The position numbers and the translations under genes are program-made. The notes beneath the pieces were generated by a model, which was not told the origin of the DNA, searched no databases, and saw nothing but the letters and a program-made list of their open reading frames with translations. Positions 9,201-17,021 of a DNA stretch of 64,000 bases are shown piece after piece; within the stretch, counting starts at the first letter, position 1; each line of letters begins with the position of its first letter. Origin of the DNA: a virus; IMG/VR virus record IMGVR_UViG_3300032050_013007, positions 18,254 through 82,253 of that record; one strand, given 5' to 3'.

Positions 9201-12200
9201 AAGTTCCAGTTGTTTCACAACCACCGGTAAATCTTAAAACACGAACCCCGATTTGAGGATTATTAGGTTCACCACATAATCTAAATGCTATATTATTTGA
9301 TAACGCATCCCATTTTGGGTCGGACTCACATGTATTTTCAATAGAATACTCAACCTCAACGGTTTTTTCAAATTCAAACTCAGTAGATATTGAATACGAA
9401 AATACTTCCTCAGAATAAATAACAATATTAGTAAATTCACTAACCCCGACATAATCTGAATATTCATCGTCAATAACAACTTTAGTTGACCCTGATATAG
9501 TACCCGCAGATATCGTTATACTCGAATTTATTGTGGTTATTTCACCATTAAGTTTTGGTAAAAGATTTGTAAAAGTTATTATAGTGTTTGTTTGTTGGAT
9601 AGAATCTGAGACTATTTTGAATTCGGCAATAAATGAACCTGAAGAATAATCGGCTAATAGATTAAAAGAAGAAGAATTTAATAATCCTAAATTTATACAA
9701 CTTTGTATTTGTGAAAACCCTTCAGATACTATTGGTCCATTTGAATATACTTGGGTTATGGTATTAGGGAAAGTTATTCTAAATGTACTTGGTGGAGTAC
9801 TTTTTCTTTGTAGATATAATTCGTTATTATATACAAATAAATTACCTGAATTAATTGTTGAATTTATTGAGGTTATATCTATTTCAGCTTCGGAACCTCC
9901 TGAAAAATTGTATTGAGTTAAATAAGTTTTTGACAAAACATTATTTCTACTCAAAATTAAATATTTACCTCCCGTGGTGTATAACAAACTTCCGTTAGGT
10001 ATTCTACCAGTTGGTAAACTAAATAAAATAGTTGTGGATGTTATTGTGGATGAAGTTAAAGTAACTCTGATTAATTGATTAGAGTTATTAAAGGTTACAA
10101 TTGTTTCATCGTCAATAGCAAAAATTGGACTAGTTGCCGCATTACTAATACCCGAACTATAGGTGTAATTTGCAACATTAGTACCACTAAAAGTTGGAGA
10201 GTTTGAATAAGAGAATTTCCTTATAACACCTGAACCTCTTACAAATATAAAGTTATTAGTTATTGCAATTGATTGTGATGAAGACAGTCTTGTTCCAATA
10301 TTTAAATAAGTTATAGTATTACTTGAATAGTTGTACGTATATATAAGCCCTGTTTGAGTATCTACCGCAACAATTGCACAAGAATCTATAGTGGTGTTAG
10401 GACATCCATTTACATCACAAGAACCTACAGAAACCGCAAACGATGTTGATGCGGTATATAGATTACTAGAGACACAAGCCTGTAAAACACCACCAGCAAC
10501 AATTGATTGTTGTATTGGTGGACTTATTAATTGACATGGCTGGTAGGTAACTGTAACTGAATTTGTACTTCCAGTATTAAAAAATCTAACACAATTACAA
10601 TCTAAAAGTGACGGTATACTTGGTGTATTAGTTGGAGTTAAAGTTGTGGTTGGTGTTATAGTTTTGGTTATAGTAGTAGTCGGAGTTAAAGTCGTGGTTG
10701 GAGTATTAGTTAAGGTTATATTTGTTGTTGGTGTTTGAGATGGGGTAGTTATAGGTGTTGATGTCTTTGTGTTAGTTATTGTTGGGGTTATTGTTGTTGT
10801 AGGAGTTTGAGATAAACTTAAATTAGTTGTATTGGTTATTGTTGTTGTAGGAGTTGGCGTAACTTTTGTTAATGTTGGAGTTTTTGTTAATGTTCTAGTA
10901 GGAGTTGGGGTTTGTGTTGATGTTCTAGTAGGAGTTGGCGTAACTTTTGTTAATGTTGGAGTTTTTGTTTGTGTTCTAGTAGGAGTTGGGGTAACTTTTG
11001 TTAATGTTGGAGTTTTTGTTAATGTTGGAGTTTTTGTTTGTGTTCTAGTAGGAGTTGGGGTAACTTTTGTTAATGTTGGAGTTTTTGTTAATGTTGGAGT
11101 TTTTGTTTGTGTTCTAGTAGGAGTTGGTGTAGGTGTTGGTGTTGTTAGAGTGCTAGTCGGTGTTGGAGTTACTGAAGTTTGTGTTTGTGTTATAGTTTGA
11201 GTTGGTGTAATTGATATTGACGGGATAGAAAAATTATTTATTCTGAATACCTTAACCCATCCGTTGTTGCCGGGGGTTTGTATAGACAAATTAATTTGGT
11301 CAAACGGTATTGAGGATGTAACTAAGATTCTAACTTGTCCTCCATCTCCATTTGGAATACTGGCACACTGTAACCCACCTGAAATTTGATTTTGGGAATA
11401 CTGTAACCCGCAACATCCTCCACACAATGATGCCGTAGTTGTTCCGCTATTAGCACTAAACGTCAATATGTCAGCGTTTTGTAAATTACTGAATTCGAAC
11501 GTAATACTTGATAGTTGAGTTGAGGAGCTCATCGTATAATTACCATACAACCCACCATTAGGTATTATTGAAGGTTGGGCGGCAACTGTAGTAATTGACG
11601 TGCAGTTAAATGAAACAAATGAAAATTGAGCACTTGGTGAATAGGTATTAGTTGATGTTCTAACAAAACTAACGTTATTTATAACCGTAGTAGACGTAAA
11701 CGGAAGGGCAACGTCATAAATTTTAAGACATGGTGAGTTAGATGTTTGGGTTGGGGTTGGAGTTGGTTTTGTTGGTGTTGGTGTAGTATATGTAGGTGTA
11801 ATAGTTTTAGTAGGAGTGTTTGTTGGTGTGGGTGTCTGTGTCACTATTGAACCTAAACAACTTAGTCCGTTAATATAATCAACCATTCTTCTCTGTGGTT
11901 GAGGTCCCAATATAAACTGCATTGTATTCCCATACGACATAATGGTTGCACCTGATGAAATACATCCTTGTCCGGCGGGGTTCAATATACTAGTGGTACA
12001 ATCACAGTTACTTCCAGTGCCTCCATCACAACAATCTAAACAACAATTACCATAAGTTGTAGTACTGGCACTTGTAAATGAACAATTCCAATTCGAAGCA
12101 AAAGTATGGTACGATGTAAAATTATGTCCTATCTCATGAACCGCAGCTGCGACATTCCAACAATTATTGGAGTTATAATACGGGTTACTACCAAAATTGG

Positions 12201-14277
12201 TTACATAACCCTCAGGAGGTGGAGTTCCAGGAGTGGTACTTGTTAAACGCAATTGATGCGCCGCAAATGTCTTATTAGGGTTACACACACCACCAACGTA
12301 CGCAATACTTTTTCTAGAACTACCGGTACTGGGCCAATTACCTGTTAATAACATTGCAATATCTCCATTAAAGGTGATATTATTATTAAGATAATAATCT
12401 CTATAGTTACTTAGAAAACAATTATTTGATGTTGTTGCAGTACATCCGCAACAATAACGGTACGGAGAAGCTCCACTTGTCCAAATCTTAAGCTCATTTA
12501 AAGTAACACTTATTCCATCGGCCGCAAATACTGATGCGACTGAGTTAAACATTGATGTAACCCAACTAACTGTAGTACTTTCTGTACCGTAATATAAAAA
12601 AATATCATAGTCACATTCCCAAAAACACTTAACATTTTTTGTAGCAACTGTGGTTACATATGAATTTAAATTATTAGGGTCTATATTTTCTAAAATTATG
12701 TTATCTAAATTATTTGAAACTAAATCCCCAGCAGGAGAAAAATAACTTAGTACATCTTCTTGATTATCAACTACGGAACAGTCAAAGTTTATTGGTTCAT
12801 AATTTTCTAAACAATGGTGAGTATCTCCGCTAATATTGTTTACATCAATTTTCATAGTACCATCGGCAATCAAACCGCTAATACCATCTTTAGTAAAAAT
12901 TATTGAGGCATTTGAATCCTGTTTACCCTCGATAATACCGTCATAGTATTCTCCTAACTCAACATCTAAAATTTCTCCAAATTCATTGGTAACTCTAAAA
13001 GAATCCGATAATATCTTCTTTCTAACTAAATTTAATTTAACACTATAATCTTTAACGGGTAACTCGACACTCAATTTTTTAGGTTTATCCGTTAATACGG
13101 ATTCTAAAAATTTTTTATTAGTTTCAAAAACAGAGTTACCGTGAATTTTACTAATTAATTGTACTTCCTCTAAAATAACTAAATCAGTTGTATTACCAGT
13201 ACTACAAGTGTGTTTCTTACATTCCCAACCACATGTTTGACAAGTATCTACGCAAGTATCACATATTGATGTTGGTTGACAACCACAATTAATTTGTTTT
13301 GATAATACACCACCGCAAATATCACAACCATAATTAACATGAGGGTCATGAATATCGTTTTCTGACCTTGGAGGATAAACATATATACATCTTCCATTTG
13401 TAAAATTATTTCCACAACAAGAACAAGTTTCAATACATGTTAACTCAGAAGTCACCCTTGAGTATCCGGTGAATGTTGTTGGGCTTCCGTCCGCATGGTG
13501 ATAAAATTTATTTTCAGCTCTAGCACCCAAATAAAAAAATATGTTTTTATTATTAGGGTATATTTGATTTAAAGTAGTCTCTCCTGAATTGGGTGAATAT
13601 TCATCAAACAATCTAGGTTTTAAAATCATCTCAACAGTCCAACCTTTATTTACTCTTTCAGGTAAAATGTCGTAATCATATCCAAATAATTTATAAAATC
13701 CTTGATAGAATCCACCATATAGTTCATGATAATAACCCGCGTAATCATCCCTTTTAGTTACTACTTCATATAGAACTTTCTCATTAAATCCTGAAAATCT
13801 AAAGTTTGGTAAATCAGTATTTGATTTAACCTGAAACATTTTAAATCTTCTATCAAAATGATTTCTACTAAATTTAATACTTGAATTAAAAATACCATTG
13901 GTAAAATAAATTGTTTGGTCGGTCATACCGGTCACCAAACCGTTATCAATACCCGTCAAACCAATATCACAGGTTGAACCTGATAATATACAATTTAAAT
14001 CCTCATCTTCAGGATTATAATAATTTTGAGAAACAAAAATATTATATGGGTTATATACTCCATAATATAAGGTAATATCTTGTACAGTATTGGTATCATT
14101 TATATCAATATAAATTGGTAACTTATTACCATAAGTTTGAGCAATTAGATAAGGAGAGAATACTACCTCTTGATTAAACCCCGTTTCATCGGAAGTTAAA
14201 GAGATATCTGTAAAATCCAAAGTGAATTTAGGGTACAGATTTGGATATACGTATTGATTAATATTCTGCCTCGCCAT
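6262..14277 (-). CDS. Giant virion adhesin with embedded metzincin metalloprotease, LamG-like domain and long Thr-Pro repeats
   Basis: This 2671-residue protein begins with a phage-type N-terminal region. A LamG/concanavalin-like fold appears to be split. Its first strands are near residues 210-262 (GWTVEMILKPRLFDE, NIFFYLGARAENKF). The rest resumes near 1660 (NNIAFRLCG) and includes LKIYINGRIFYTIEDF and a final GGISQFRFYVEPLS. The insertion holds a Cys-rich knot (about 280-355) and a protease with zinc motif HEIGHNFTSYH (His714, Glu715, His718, His724) and Met-turn ATIMSY (Met780), the signature of metzincins near the reprolysins. It also holds Thr-Pro linkers and a Cys module. Further Thr-Pro blocks lie near 1958-2385 and 2458-2536. 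Thr replaces the usual Gly in the zinc helix. I infer a tail-associated adhesin that digests host surface protein. Confidence 0.75.
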   Translation of the reverse strand: MARQNINQYVYPNLYPKFTLDFTDISLTSDETGFNQEVVFSPYLIAQTYGNKLPIYIDINDTNTVQDITLYYGVYNPYNIFVSQNYYNPEDEDLNCILSGSTCDIGLTGIDNGLVTGMTDQTIYFTNGIFNSSIKFSRNHFDRRFKMFQVKSNTDLPNFRFSGFNEKVLYEVVTKRDDYAGYYHELYGGFYQGFYKLFGYDYDILPERVNKGWTVEMILKPRLFDEYSPNSGETTLNQIYPNNKNIFFYLGARAENKFYHHADGSPTTFTGYSRVTSELTCIETCSCCGNNFTNGRCIYVYPPRSENDIHDPHVNYGCDICGGVLSKQINCGCQPTSICDTCVDTCQTCGWECKKHTCSTGNTTDLVILEEVQLISKIHGNSVFETNKKFLESVLTDKPKKLSVELPVKDYSVKLNLVRKKILSDSFRVTNEFGEILDVELGEYYDGIIEGKQDSNASIIFTKDGISGLIADGTMKIDVNNISGDTHHCLENYEPINFDCSVVDNQEDVLSYFSPAGDLVSNNLDNIILENIDPNNLNSYVTTVATKNVKCFWECDYDIFLYYGTESTTVSWVTSMFNSVASVFAADGISVTLNELKIWTSGASPYRYCCGCTATTSNNCFLSNYRDYYLNNNITFNGDIAMLLTGNWPSTGSSRKSIAYVGGVCNPNKTFAAHQLRLTSTTPGTPPPEGYVTNFGSNPYYNSNNCWNVAAAVHEIGHNFTSYHTFASNWNCSFTSASTTTYGNCCLDCCDGGTGSNCDCTTSILNPAGQGCISSGATIMSYGNTMQFILGPQPQRRMVDYINGLSCLGSIVTQTPTPTNTPTKTITPTYTTPTPTKPTPTPTQTSNSPCLKIYDVALPFTSTTVINNVSFVRTSTNTYSPSAQFSFVSFNCTSITTVAAQPSIIPNGGLYGNYTMSSSTQLSSITFEFSNLQNADILTFSANSGTTTASLCGGCCGLQYSQNQISGGLQCASIPNGDGGQVRILVTSSIPFDQINLSIQTPGNNGWVKVFRINNFSIPSISITPTQTITQTQTSVTPTPTSTLTTPTPTPTPTRTQTKTPTLTKTPTLTKVTPTPTRTQTKTPTLTKTPTLTKVTPTPTRTQTKTPTLTKVTPTPTRTSTQTPTPTRTLTKTPTLTKVTPTPTTTITNTTNLSLSQTPTTTITPTITNTKTSTPITTPSQTPTTNITLTNTPTTTLTPTTTITKTITPTTTLTPTNTPSIPSLLDCNCVRFFNTGSTNSVTVTYQPCQLISPPIQQSIVAGGVLQACVSSNLYTASTSFAVSVGSCDVNGCPNTTIDSCAIVAVDTQTGLIYTYNYSSNTITYLNIGTRLSSSQSIAITNNFIFVRGSGVIRKFSYSNSPTFSGTNVANYTYSSGISNAATSPIFAIDDETIVTFNNSNQLIRVTLTSSTITSTTILFSLPTGRIPNGSLLYTTGGKYLILSRNNVLSKTYLTQYNFSGGSEAEIDITSINSTINSGNLFVYNNELYLQRKSTPPSTFRITFPNTITQVYSNGPIVSEGFSQIQSCINLGLLNSSSFNLLADYSSGSFIAEFKIVSDSIQQTNTIITFTNLLPKLNGEITTINSSITISAGTISGSTKVVIDDEYSDYVGVSEFTNIVIYSEEVFSYSISTEFEFEKTVEVEYSIENTCESDPKWDALSNNIAFRLCGEPNNPQIGVRVLRFTGGCETTGTCSNSGVSYTTGYTVIDYCSPPIYPYCESINPAYLDEEHWFQVDFVWERYTWLDVCDLYYRGGLGDITEKQLLQSLANNSVALISPPYTRGTEDLEVEIVQLNEKWLIDEHYRKGRLKIYINGRIFYTIEDFEEIIPRALNTDKEKQIGVPFNMSWGGGTQGLRENLTFISCSGKTGPYQQDPECLPTVDLTGTTLSGLTTNILLEQNFAGTFEGGISQFRFYVEPLSAPEVKHNFQLRSTQFRMFNPDCPDCKVSACTPSDFEFVVIPTTPTPTPTMTITSTVTQTNTQTNTQTPTNTKTPNQTPTQTITNTITRTNDITPTVTPTVTKTPTVTKTQTSTAEPTNTQTKTPTVTPTNTKTPTATTTQTTTVEPTKTQTKTPTQTNTPTPTYIPYEPIAISPAPTKTPAKTPASTPTLTQTVTITKTVTRTLDPTKTPDKTPLPSPTTTVTNTSSHTPTLTIGLTNTPTPTITKTPTNTVTLTQTKTQTNTPEPTKTQTKTPTKTPTLTPTNTITPTVTKTNIPERAPESPTPTNTGTKTPTPTKTPTKTIEPTNTPTNTITPTKSMASTPTVTKTPTNSVEVTKTPTNTITPTKTTTSTPMVTKTPTKTIEPTKTLTPTNTITQTLTKSIAATKTPTPTYTPTNSITPSVTITKTQTPTKTQTPSISVSITPSNTITKTPTITPTKTKTPTPTKTSVCCTTWYLYAGGSSQPQTFEIVYCDSSTGSVSLTGTESYTVSCASSVVRTTGVSGTITSNPGCICSSSTPTQTPTQTNTPTNTVTKTITPTKTITPTNTKTPTVTLTNTKTPTVTPTNTKTPTVTRTQTPTKTITKTPTNTPTKTPECNLSPAQYISGFTGISIINPINGTTFACKSFPGAALLLPCWEAWWCAGANQAQVQYATGYPTGIIDLYQTPSTRVYAQPNCVCAYPFNNPQLLFVTDYDLLAGTGIYFSCTTTCELKPSNSFGPLFPSDCSTGPGI
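7125..8405 (-). repeat. Long low-complexity Thr-Pro coding block
   Basis: About 425 codons consist almost only of Thr and Pro alternating with Lys, Asn, Gln, Ser, Val or Ile, in patterns such as TPTNTKTPT. The DNA is a degenerate 6- to 18-base repeat. It forms the stalk between the LamG-like part and the C-terminal Cys domain of the adhesin. Confidence 0.85.
10920..11130 (-). repeat. Tandem 69/51-bp repeats encoding Thr-Pro linker
   Basis: The segment starting at 10991 is repeated at 11060, an exact period of 69 bases (23 codons, with core TKTPTLTKVTPTPTR). The preceding copy starts at 10940, 51 bases before, because it lacks an 18-base (6-codon) subunit. The array is in frame, so gain or loss of units changes linker length without a frameshift. 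Confidence 0.85.
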
Positions 14278-14285
14278 ACTTTTTC

Positions 14286-14295
14286 AAATAAATAC
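14286..14295 (-). promoter_or_regulatory. Candidate late-promoter motif, weak form
   Basis: On the minus strand this reads GTATTTATTT, 8 bases before the adhesin ATG at 14277. A plus-strand copy at 14307 faces the opposite way, so this short divergent gap has one motif for each direction. Confidence 0.4.
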
Positions 14296-14306
14296 CTTGT
14301 TTCAAA

Positions 14307-14316
14307 GTATTTATTT
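14307..14316 (+). promoter_or_regulatory. Candidate late-promoter motif, weak form
   Basis: GTATTTATTT lies 10 bases before the ATG at 14327, opposite the minus-strand copy at 14286. Confidence 0.4.
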
Positions 14317-14326
14317 AATAAAAACT

Positions 14327-15172
14327 ATGATAAGTTATAACAAAGAATACTTTAAGAACAATATGTATTTCTTCTTGAAAGATAGGGGAGATAAAATTTC
14401 TTTGTACTATTCAATTGCAGATAATTTAGTGGAATCTAGAAAAAAAGATGAAAAAAAAGATTTCAATAAAAAAGACGAAAAAAAATTAAAATCAATTATC
14501 CATAAATTTTTAAATTCACCTAAAAAAGTATCTAAAAAAGAAATAGATAAAGAACTTAATGATGTTGAAAACGATGGAGAAATGAATGAACTTATCGATA
14601 TTGATGGTACGTTCCTGAATTCAAAAGTACCTTTTTTAGATATGAAACAACACCCTAGAAAAACTATGGACCAAACAGTTTCTATGTCAAGAGTAACTAA
14701 TGACCCAGTAACTAGAGGTTATCGTGTTTATTGGGGTGAGGGTGAGGAAAAGGATGATAACGTTGTTAGTGAGGTTGACTACTCAGACGCATTTGGATAT
14801 GAAGAAACAAAGGATAAAGATTATAAGGACACTGTTAAAATATTGAAAAAAATGGGTTCTGATAATGCCGAGGAAAGAGCAGTTGAGATGGGTAAGAGCC
14901 CTAAACTAGATAAGAAGAGAAAGAAAGGCGCTTTTGTTAGACAAAGATTATCAGAAAAAGATACAATTGAAGAAGAACAGAAAAAAGCTATGATGAAGAT
15001 GGTTGAGGATATATTGGCCAAAAAATCAAAGGACTCTTCCGATGTCGTTAGTAAAAACGAAACACCTATTAGTAAAATCTTAATGAAAAATTTACAGTCA
15101 ATTAAAAAATTGGCGGAGCGTGAAGGAATTAATATAAATCAACTTATTAAAGCTCTTAAATCAAGTGAATAA
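14327..15172 (+). CDS. Unknown charged phage protein, probable virion or assembly component
   Basis: I place the start at ATG 14327; an in-frame TTG at 14297 would add ten residues but lies on top of the promoter-like motif. The 281-residue product is very rich in Lys, Asp and Glu. Residues 35-75 are a Lys-rich helical stretch. A central segment reads MDQTVSMSRVTNDPVTRGYR, then YWGEGEE, then SDAFGYEETKDKDY, and the C-terminus is helical and basic. It overlaps the next gene by 8 bases. No family is recognised. The operon with small charged proteins suggests a structural or assembly role. Confidence 0.5.
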   Translation: MISYNKEYFKNNMYFFLKDRGDKISLYYSIADNLVESRKKDEKKDFNKKDEKKLKSIIHKFLNSPKKVSKKEIDKELNDVENDGEMNELIDIDGTFLNSKVPFLDMKQHPRKTMDQTVSMSRVTNDPVTRGYRVYWGEGEEKDDNVVSEVDYSDAFGYEETKDKDYKDTVKILKKMGSDNAEERAVEMGKSPKLDKKRKKGAFVRQRLSEKDTIEEEQKKAMMKMVEDILAKKSKDSSDVVSKNETPISKILMKNLQSIKKLAEREGININQLIKALKSSE

Positions 15173-15635
15173 AGACCTATACGGAAAAAAAGTACCATTA
15201 CCAGAGGATGTCCTAATTTATCTAGGTCAATGTCACGACGCTGCGGTTGGGGCTGACGACTCAACCGAAGGGTATAAAAGAAATAAGGAATTAAGAGATA
15301 GTGGAGAAGTAACCTACCAACAATTAAAAAGAATGAAAAATTTCTTCGATAGTTTTAATGGTCATGAGAACGATTTACCATTTATTTTAAATGGTGGTCA
15401 CTATGTTAAAGGTTGGGTCGATAAAACACTGGGTTCGATGAGAGACGGAGTTGATTTGGGTAAAGAAGTAAAATCTGAAGTTTTACCTAATCAATACATT
15501 GCTCCTCACGAAAAAGAAGGTCTAAAAAATATAAATAGGCCAAGTAAAAGTCATAGTACGAACGCAGACCAATATAATTTGGAAATAACCGAGAATTTAA
15601 AAAGAATAAATGATTTAATTAAAAAAATAATATAA
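15165..15635 (+). CDS. Unknown phage protein, GTG start
   Basis: The 156-residue product starts at GTG 15165, overlapping the preceding gene by 8 bases, which supports coupled translation. Visible segments are VPLPEDVLIYLGQCHDAA near the N-terminus, VTYQQLKRMKNFFDSFNGH (about 45-63), and a hydrophilic C-terminus ending in a charged helix (NLKRINDLIKKII). It is mostly helical, with no signal peptide or membrane segment. No known domain is recognised. It belongs to the operon from 14327 to 16933. Confidence 0.5.
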   Translation: MNKDLYGKKVPLPEDVLIYLGQCHDAAVGADDSTEGYKRNKELRDSGEVTYQQLKRMKNFFDSFNGHENDLPFILNGGHYVKGWVDKTLGSMRDGVDLGKEVKSEVLPNQYIAPHEKEGLKNINRPSKSHSTNADQYNLEITENLKRINDLIKKII

Positions 15636-15636
15636 C

Positions 15637-15933
15637 ATGGCACAGAGAGAACCTTTAAATTTTGAGCAACCGAATAATGAGTTGTCACAAATTGCCGAAA
15701 TGGAAAGAAGAAAACTTCTACCTAAAAACGATTTTATTAAAGACGCTAATGAATATTCATCAGTTAATAAAGATGCAATTGCCGATGGTGACTCCTATGG
15801 TAAAGGAACTGGAATATTTTTAGATGTCTATAATCAACAAGCGGGGGCTATTCAAGATATCTTAGAAAGAAAGGCTGAGATAGTTATTAACGAATATAAA
15901 GCCAATAATCCTTACACAACACCTAGTGCATAA
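15637..15933 (+). CDS. Unknown small phage protein
   Basis: The 98-residue product is acidic and hydrophilic and includes KDAIADGDSYGKGTGIFLD (about 45-63) followed by a predicted helix QQAGAIQDILERKAEIVINE. It begins one base after the previous stop, and its last base is the first base of the next gene. The tight packing marks it as a real coding gene. I recognise no family. Confidence 0.5.
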   Translation: MAQREPLNFEQPNNELSQIAEMERRKLLPKNDFIKDANEYSSVNKDAIADGDSYGKGTGIFLDVYNQQAGAIQDILERKAEIVINEYKANNPYTTPSA

Positions 15934-16328
15934 TGAAACTTACGGAAACCGTAAAATCATTAATATTAGAAGTCGCATCAATCGATTCGATTGTTGATGC
16001 AATTAAGAAAAAAAATAAAGTAATTATTTACTACGATGGGGATGAGCCAGGTGGTCGTGGTTTGAGACAAATAGAACCTGTTTGTTTTGGTTATAGTAAA
16101 GCGGATAATCCTGTTTTAAGAGCATGGGATGAGGAAGGAGCTTCTCATACGGGATATAAGGGCGAACAACCTTTACCAGGTTGGAGATTATTCAGGGTTG
16201 ATAAAATATTATCATTCAAACAAACAGGAGAAAAATTTAATACCGCGAGACCTGGTTATAATAATTCGGGAGATAAAAGTATGTTAAAAGTTATAATTAA
16301 CGCTTCATTTGGCCCGGAACAACCTTAA
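15933..16328 (+). CDS. Small WYL-like domain protein with an amphipathic N-terminal helix
   Basis: The 131-residue product starts with MKLTETVKSLILEVAS, one of several similar N-terminal helices in this window ending in (L/I)-x-E. The rest resembles a WYL or SH3-like beta-barrel domain: VIIYYDGDE, then RGLRQIEPVCFGYS, LRAWDEEG and WRLFRVDKILSF. These match the order Y, R-x-IEP, L-x-A and R-x-F-R-x-D-x-I seen in WYL proteins, which bind nucleic acid or small ligands. There is no HTH, so it is not a standard WYL regulator. If the leader is a capsid-targeting sequence, the barrel would be packaged and perhaps injected. Confidence 0.6.
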   Translation: MKLTETVKSLILEVASIDSIVDAIKKKNKVIIYYDGDEPGGRGLRQIEPVCFGYSKADNPVLRAWDEEGASHTGYKGEQPLPGWRLFRVDKILSFKQTGEKFNTARPGYNNSGDKSMLKVIINASFGPEQP

Positions 16329-16339
16329 ATTTTATTATT

Positions 16340-16933
16340 ATGACAAACGAAAATGATTTAATGAGAAAACTTATGATATCCAAACAGATAATGGATAAAC
16401 ATAGAGAATTACCTAGAAATACTAACGGAGATATTGGTTCAATATCCGAACAAAGAATTATGGCACCTGATTTACAAAATTTTGAATCGCCAAACGCCTC
16501 TTATAATATCCCACAAGAATTTATGCAGGAAAACGCCGCAACAAAAATCCCAAAGTATGTTAATTCAAGTGACCGAATTATGTCGTCAAAATTACCTGAC
16601 GCAATCAAACAACTGATGATTGAACATCCAATTAACCAACCAAATTCAATGTCAGGACCTACTTTGTCTGATGAGTTAGTTGAAAAAGCAGCAAGATTGA
16701 TGGGAACTAGTGGCCAACAGACTCAAGAAAATACAATTCAAAGACCAATACAAAAACAAACTGTTTCTGACAATAAAGAATTTAGACAAATGTTAAAGGA
16801 AGTTGTTAAAGAAGTACTATCTGAAAATGGTGTTATTGTCGAATCTACTTCGAAATCAAATGATGTTTTTTCTTTTAAAGTAGGAAAACATATATTTGAA
16901 GGTAAAGTCACGAAAGTAAAAAAACTACAGTAA
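16340..16933 (+). CDS. Unknown phage protein, last gene before a terminator
   Basis: The 197-residue product is largely disordered, rich in Asn, Gln, Ser and Pro, with MSSKLPDAIKQLMIEHPI (about 81-98) and a helical segment EFRQMLKEVVKEVLSENG (about 148-165). A short beta-rich C-terminal domain follows (VFSFKVGKHIFEGKVTKVKK). The helix resembles the N-terminal leaders found on other proteins here but is internal. Its stop is followed by a strong terminator at 16936. Function is unknown. Confidence 0.5.
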   Translation: MTNENDLMRKLMISKQIMDKHRELPRNTNGDIGSISEQRIMAPDLQNFESPNASYNIPQEFMQENAATKIPKYVNSSDRIMSSKLPDAIKQLMIEHPINQPNSMSGPTLSDELVEKAARLMGTSGQQTQENTIQRPIQKQTVSDNKEFRQMLKEVVKEVLSENGVIVESTSKSNDVFSFKVGKHIFEGKVTKVKKLQ

Positions 16934-16935
16934 AA

Positions 16936-16967
16936 TTAACCCCTCAAATGAGGGGTTTTTTGTTTTA
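16936..16967 (+). terminator. Intrinsic terminator
   Basis: AACCCCTC and GAGGGGTT form an 8-bp stem with a 4-base loop, followed by a T run. It ends the 14327-16933 operon and separates it from the glycosyltransferase operon. Confidence 0.9.
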
Positions 16968-17021
16968 CATGGTTGATATTCTTTGTTTTTTGGTTTATAA
17001 TTTTCACATATTATTTTAATT

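Noticed and set aside
10860-11130. Possible CRISPR-like array
   Set aside because: The repeats are in-frame coding units with no unique spacers of constant length.
6866-11200. Plus-strand open frames rich in Val and Gly opposite the adhesin gene
   Set aside because: They are the antisense image of the Thr-Pro codons in the minus-strand gene and have no independent start signals.
16970-17010. Host-type promoter before the glycosyltransferase operon
   Set aside because: TAATTTTC has a mismatch and no TTTG lies at 19-21 bases upstream, so I could not assign a promoter.
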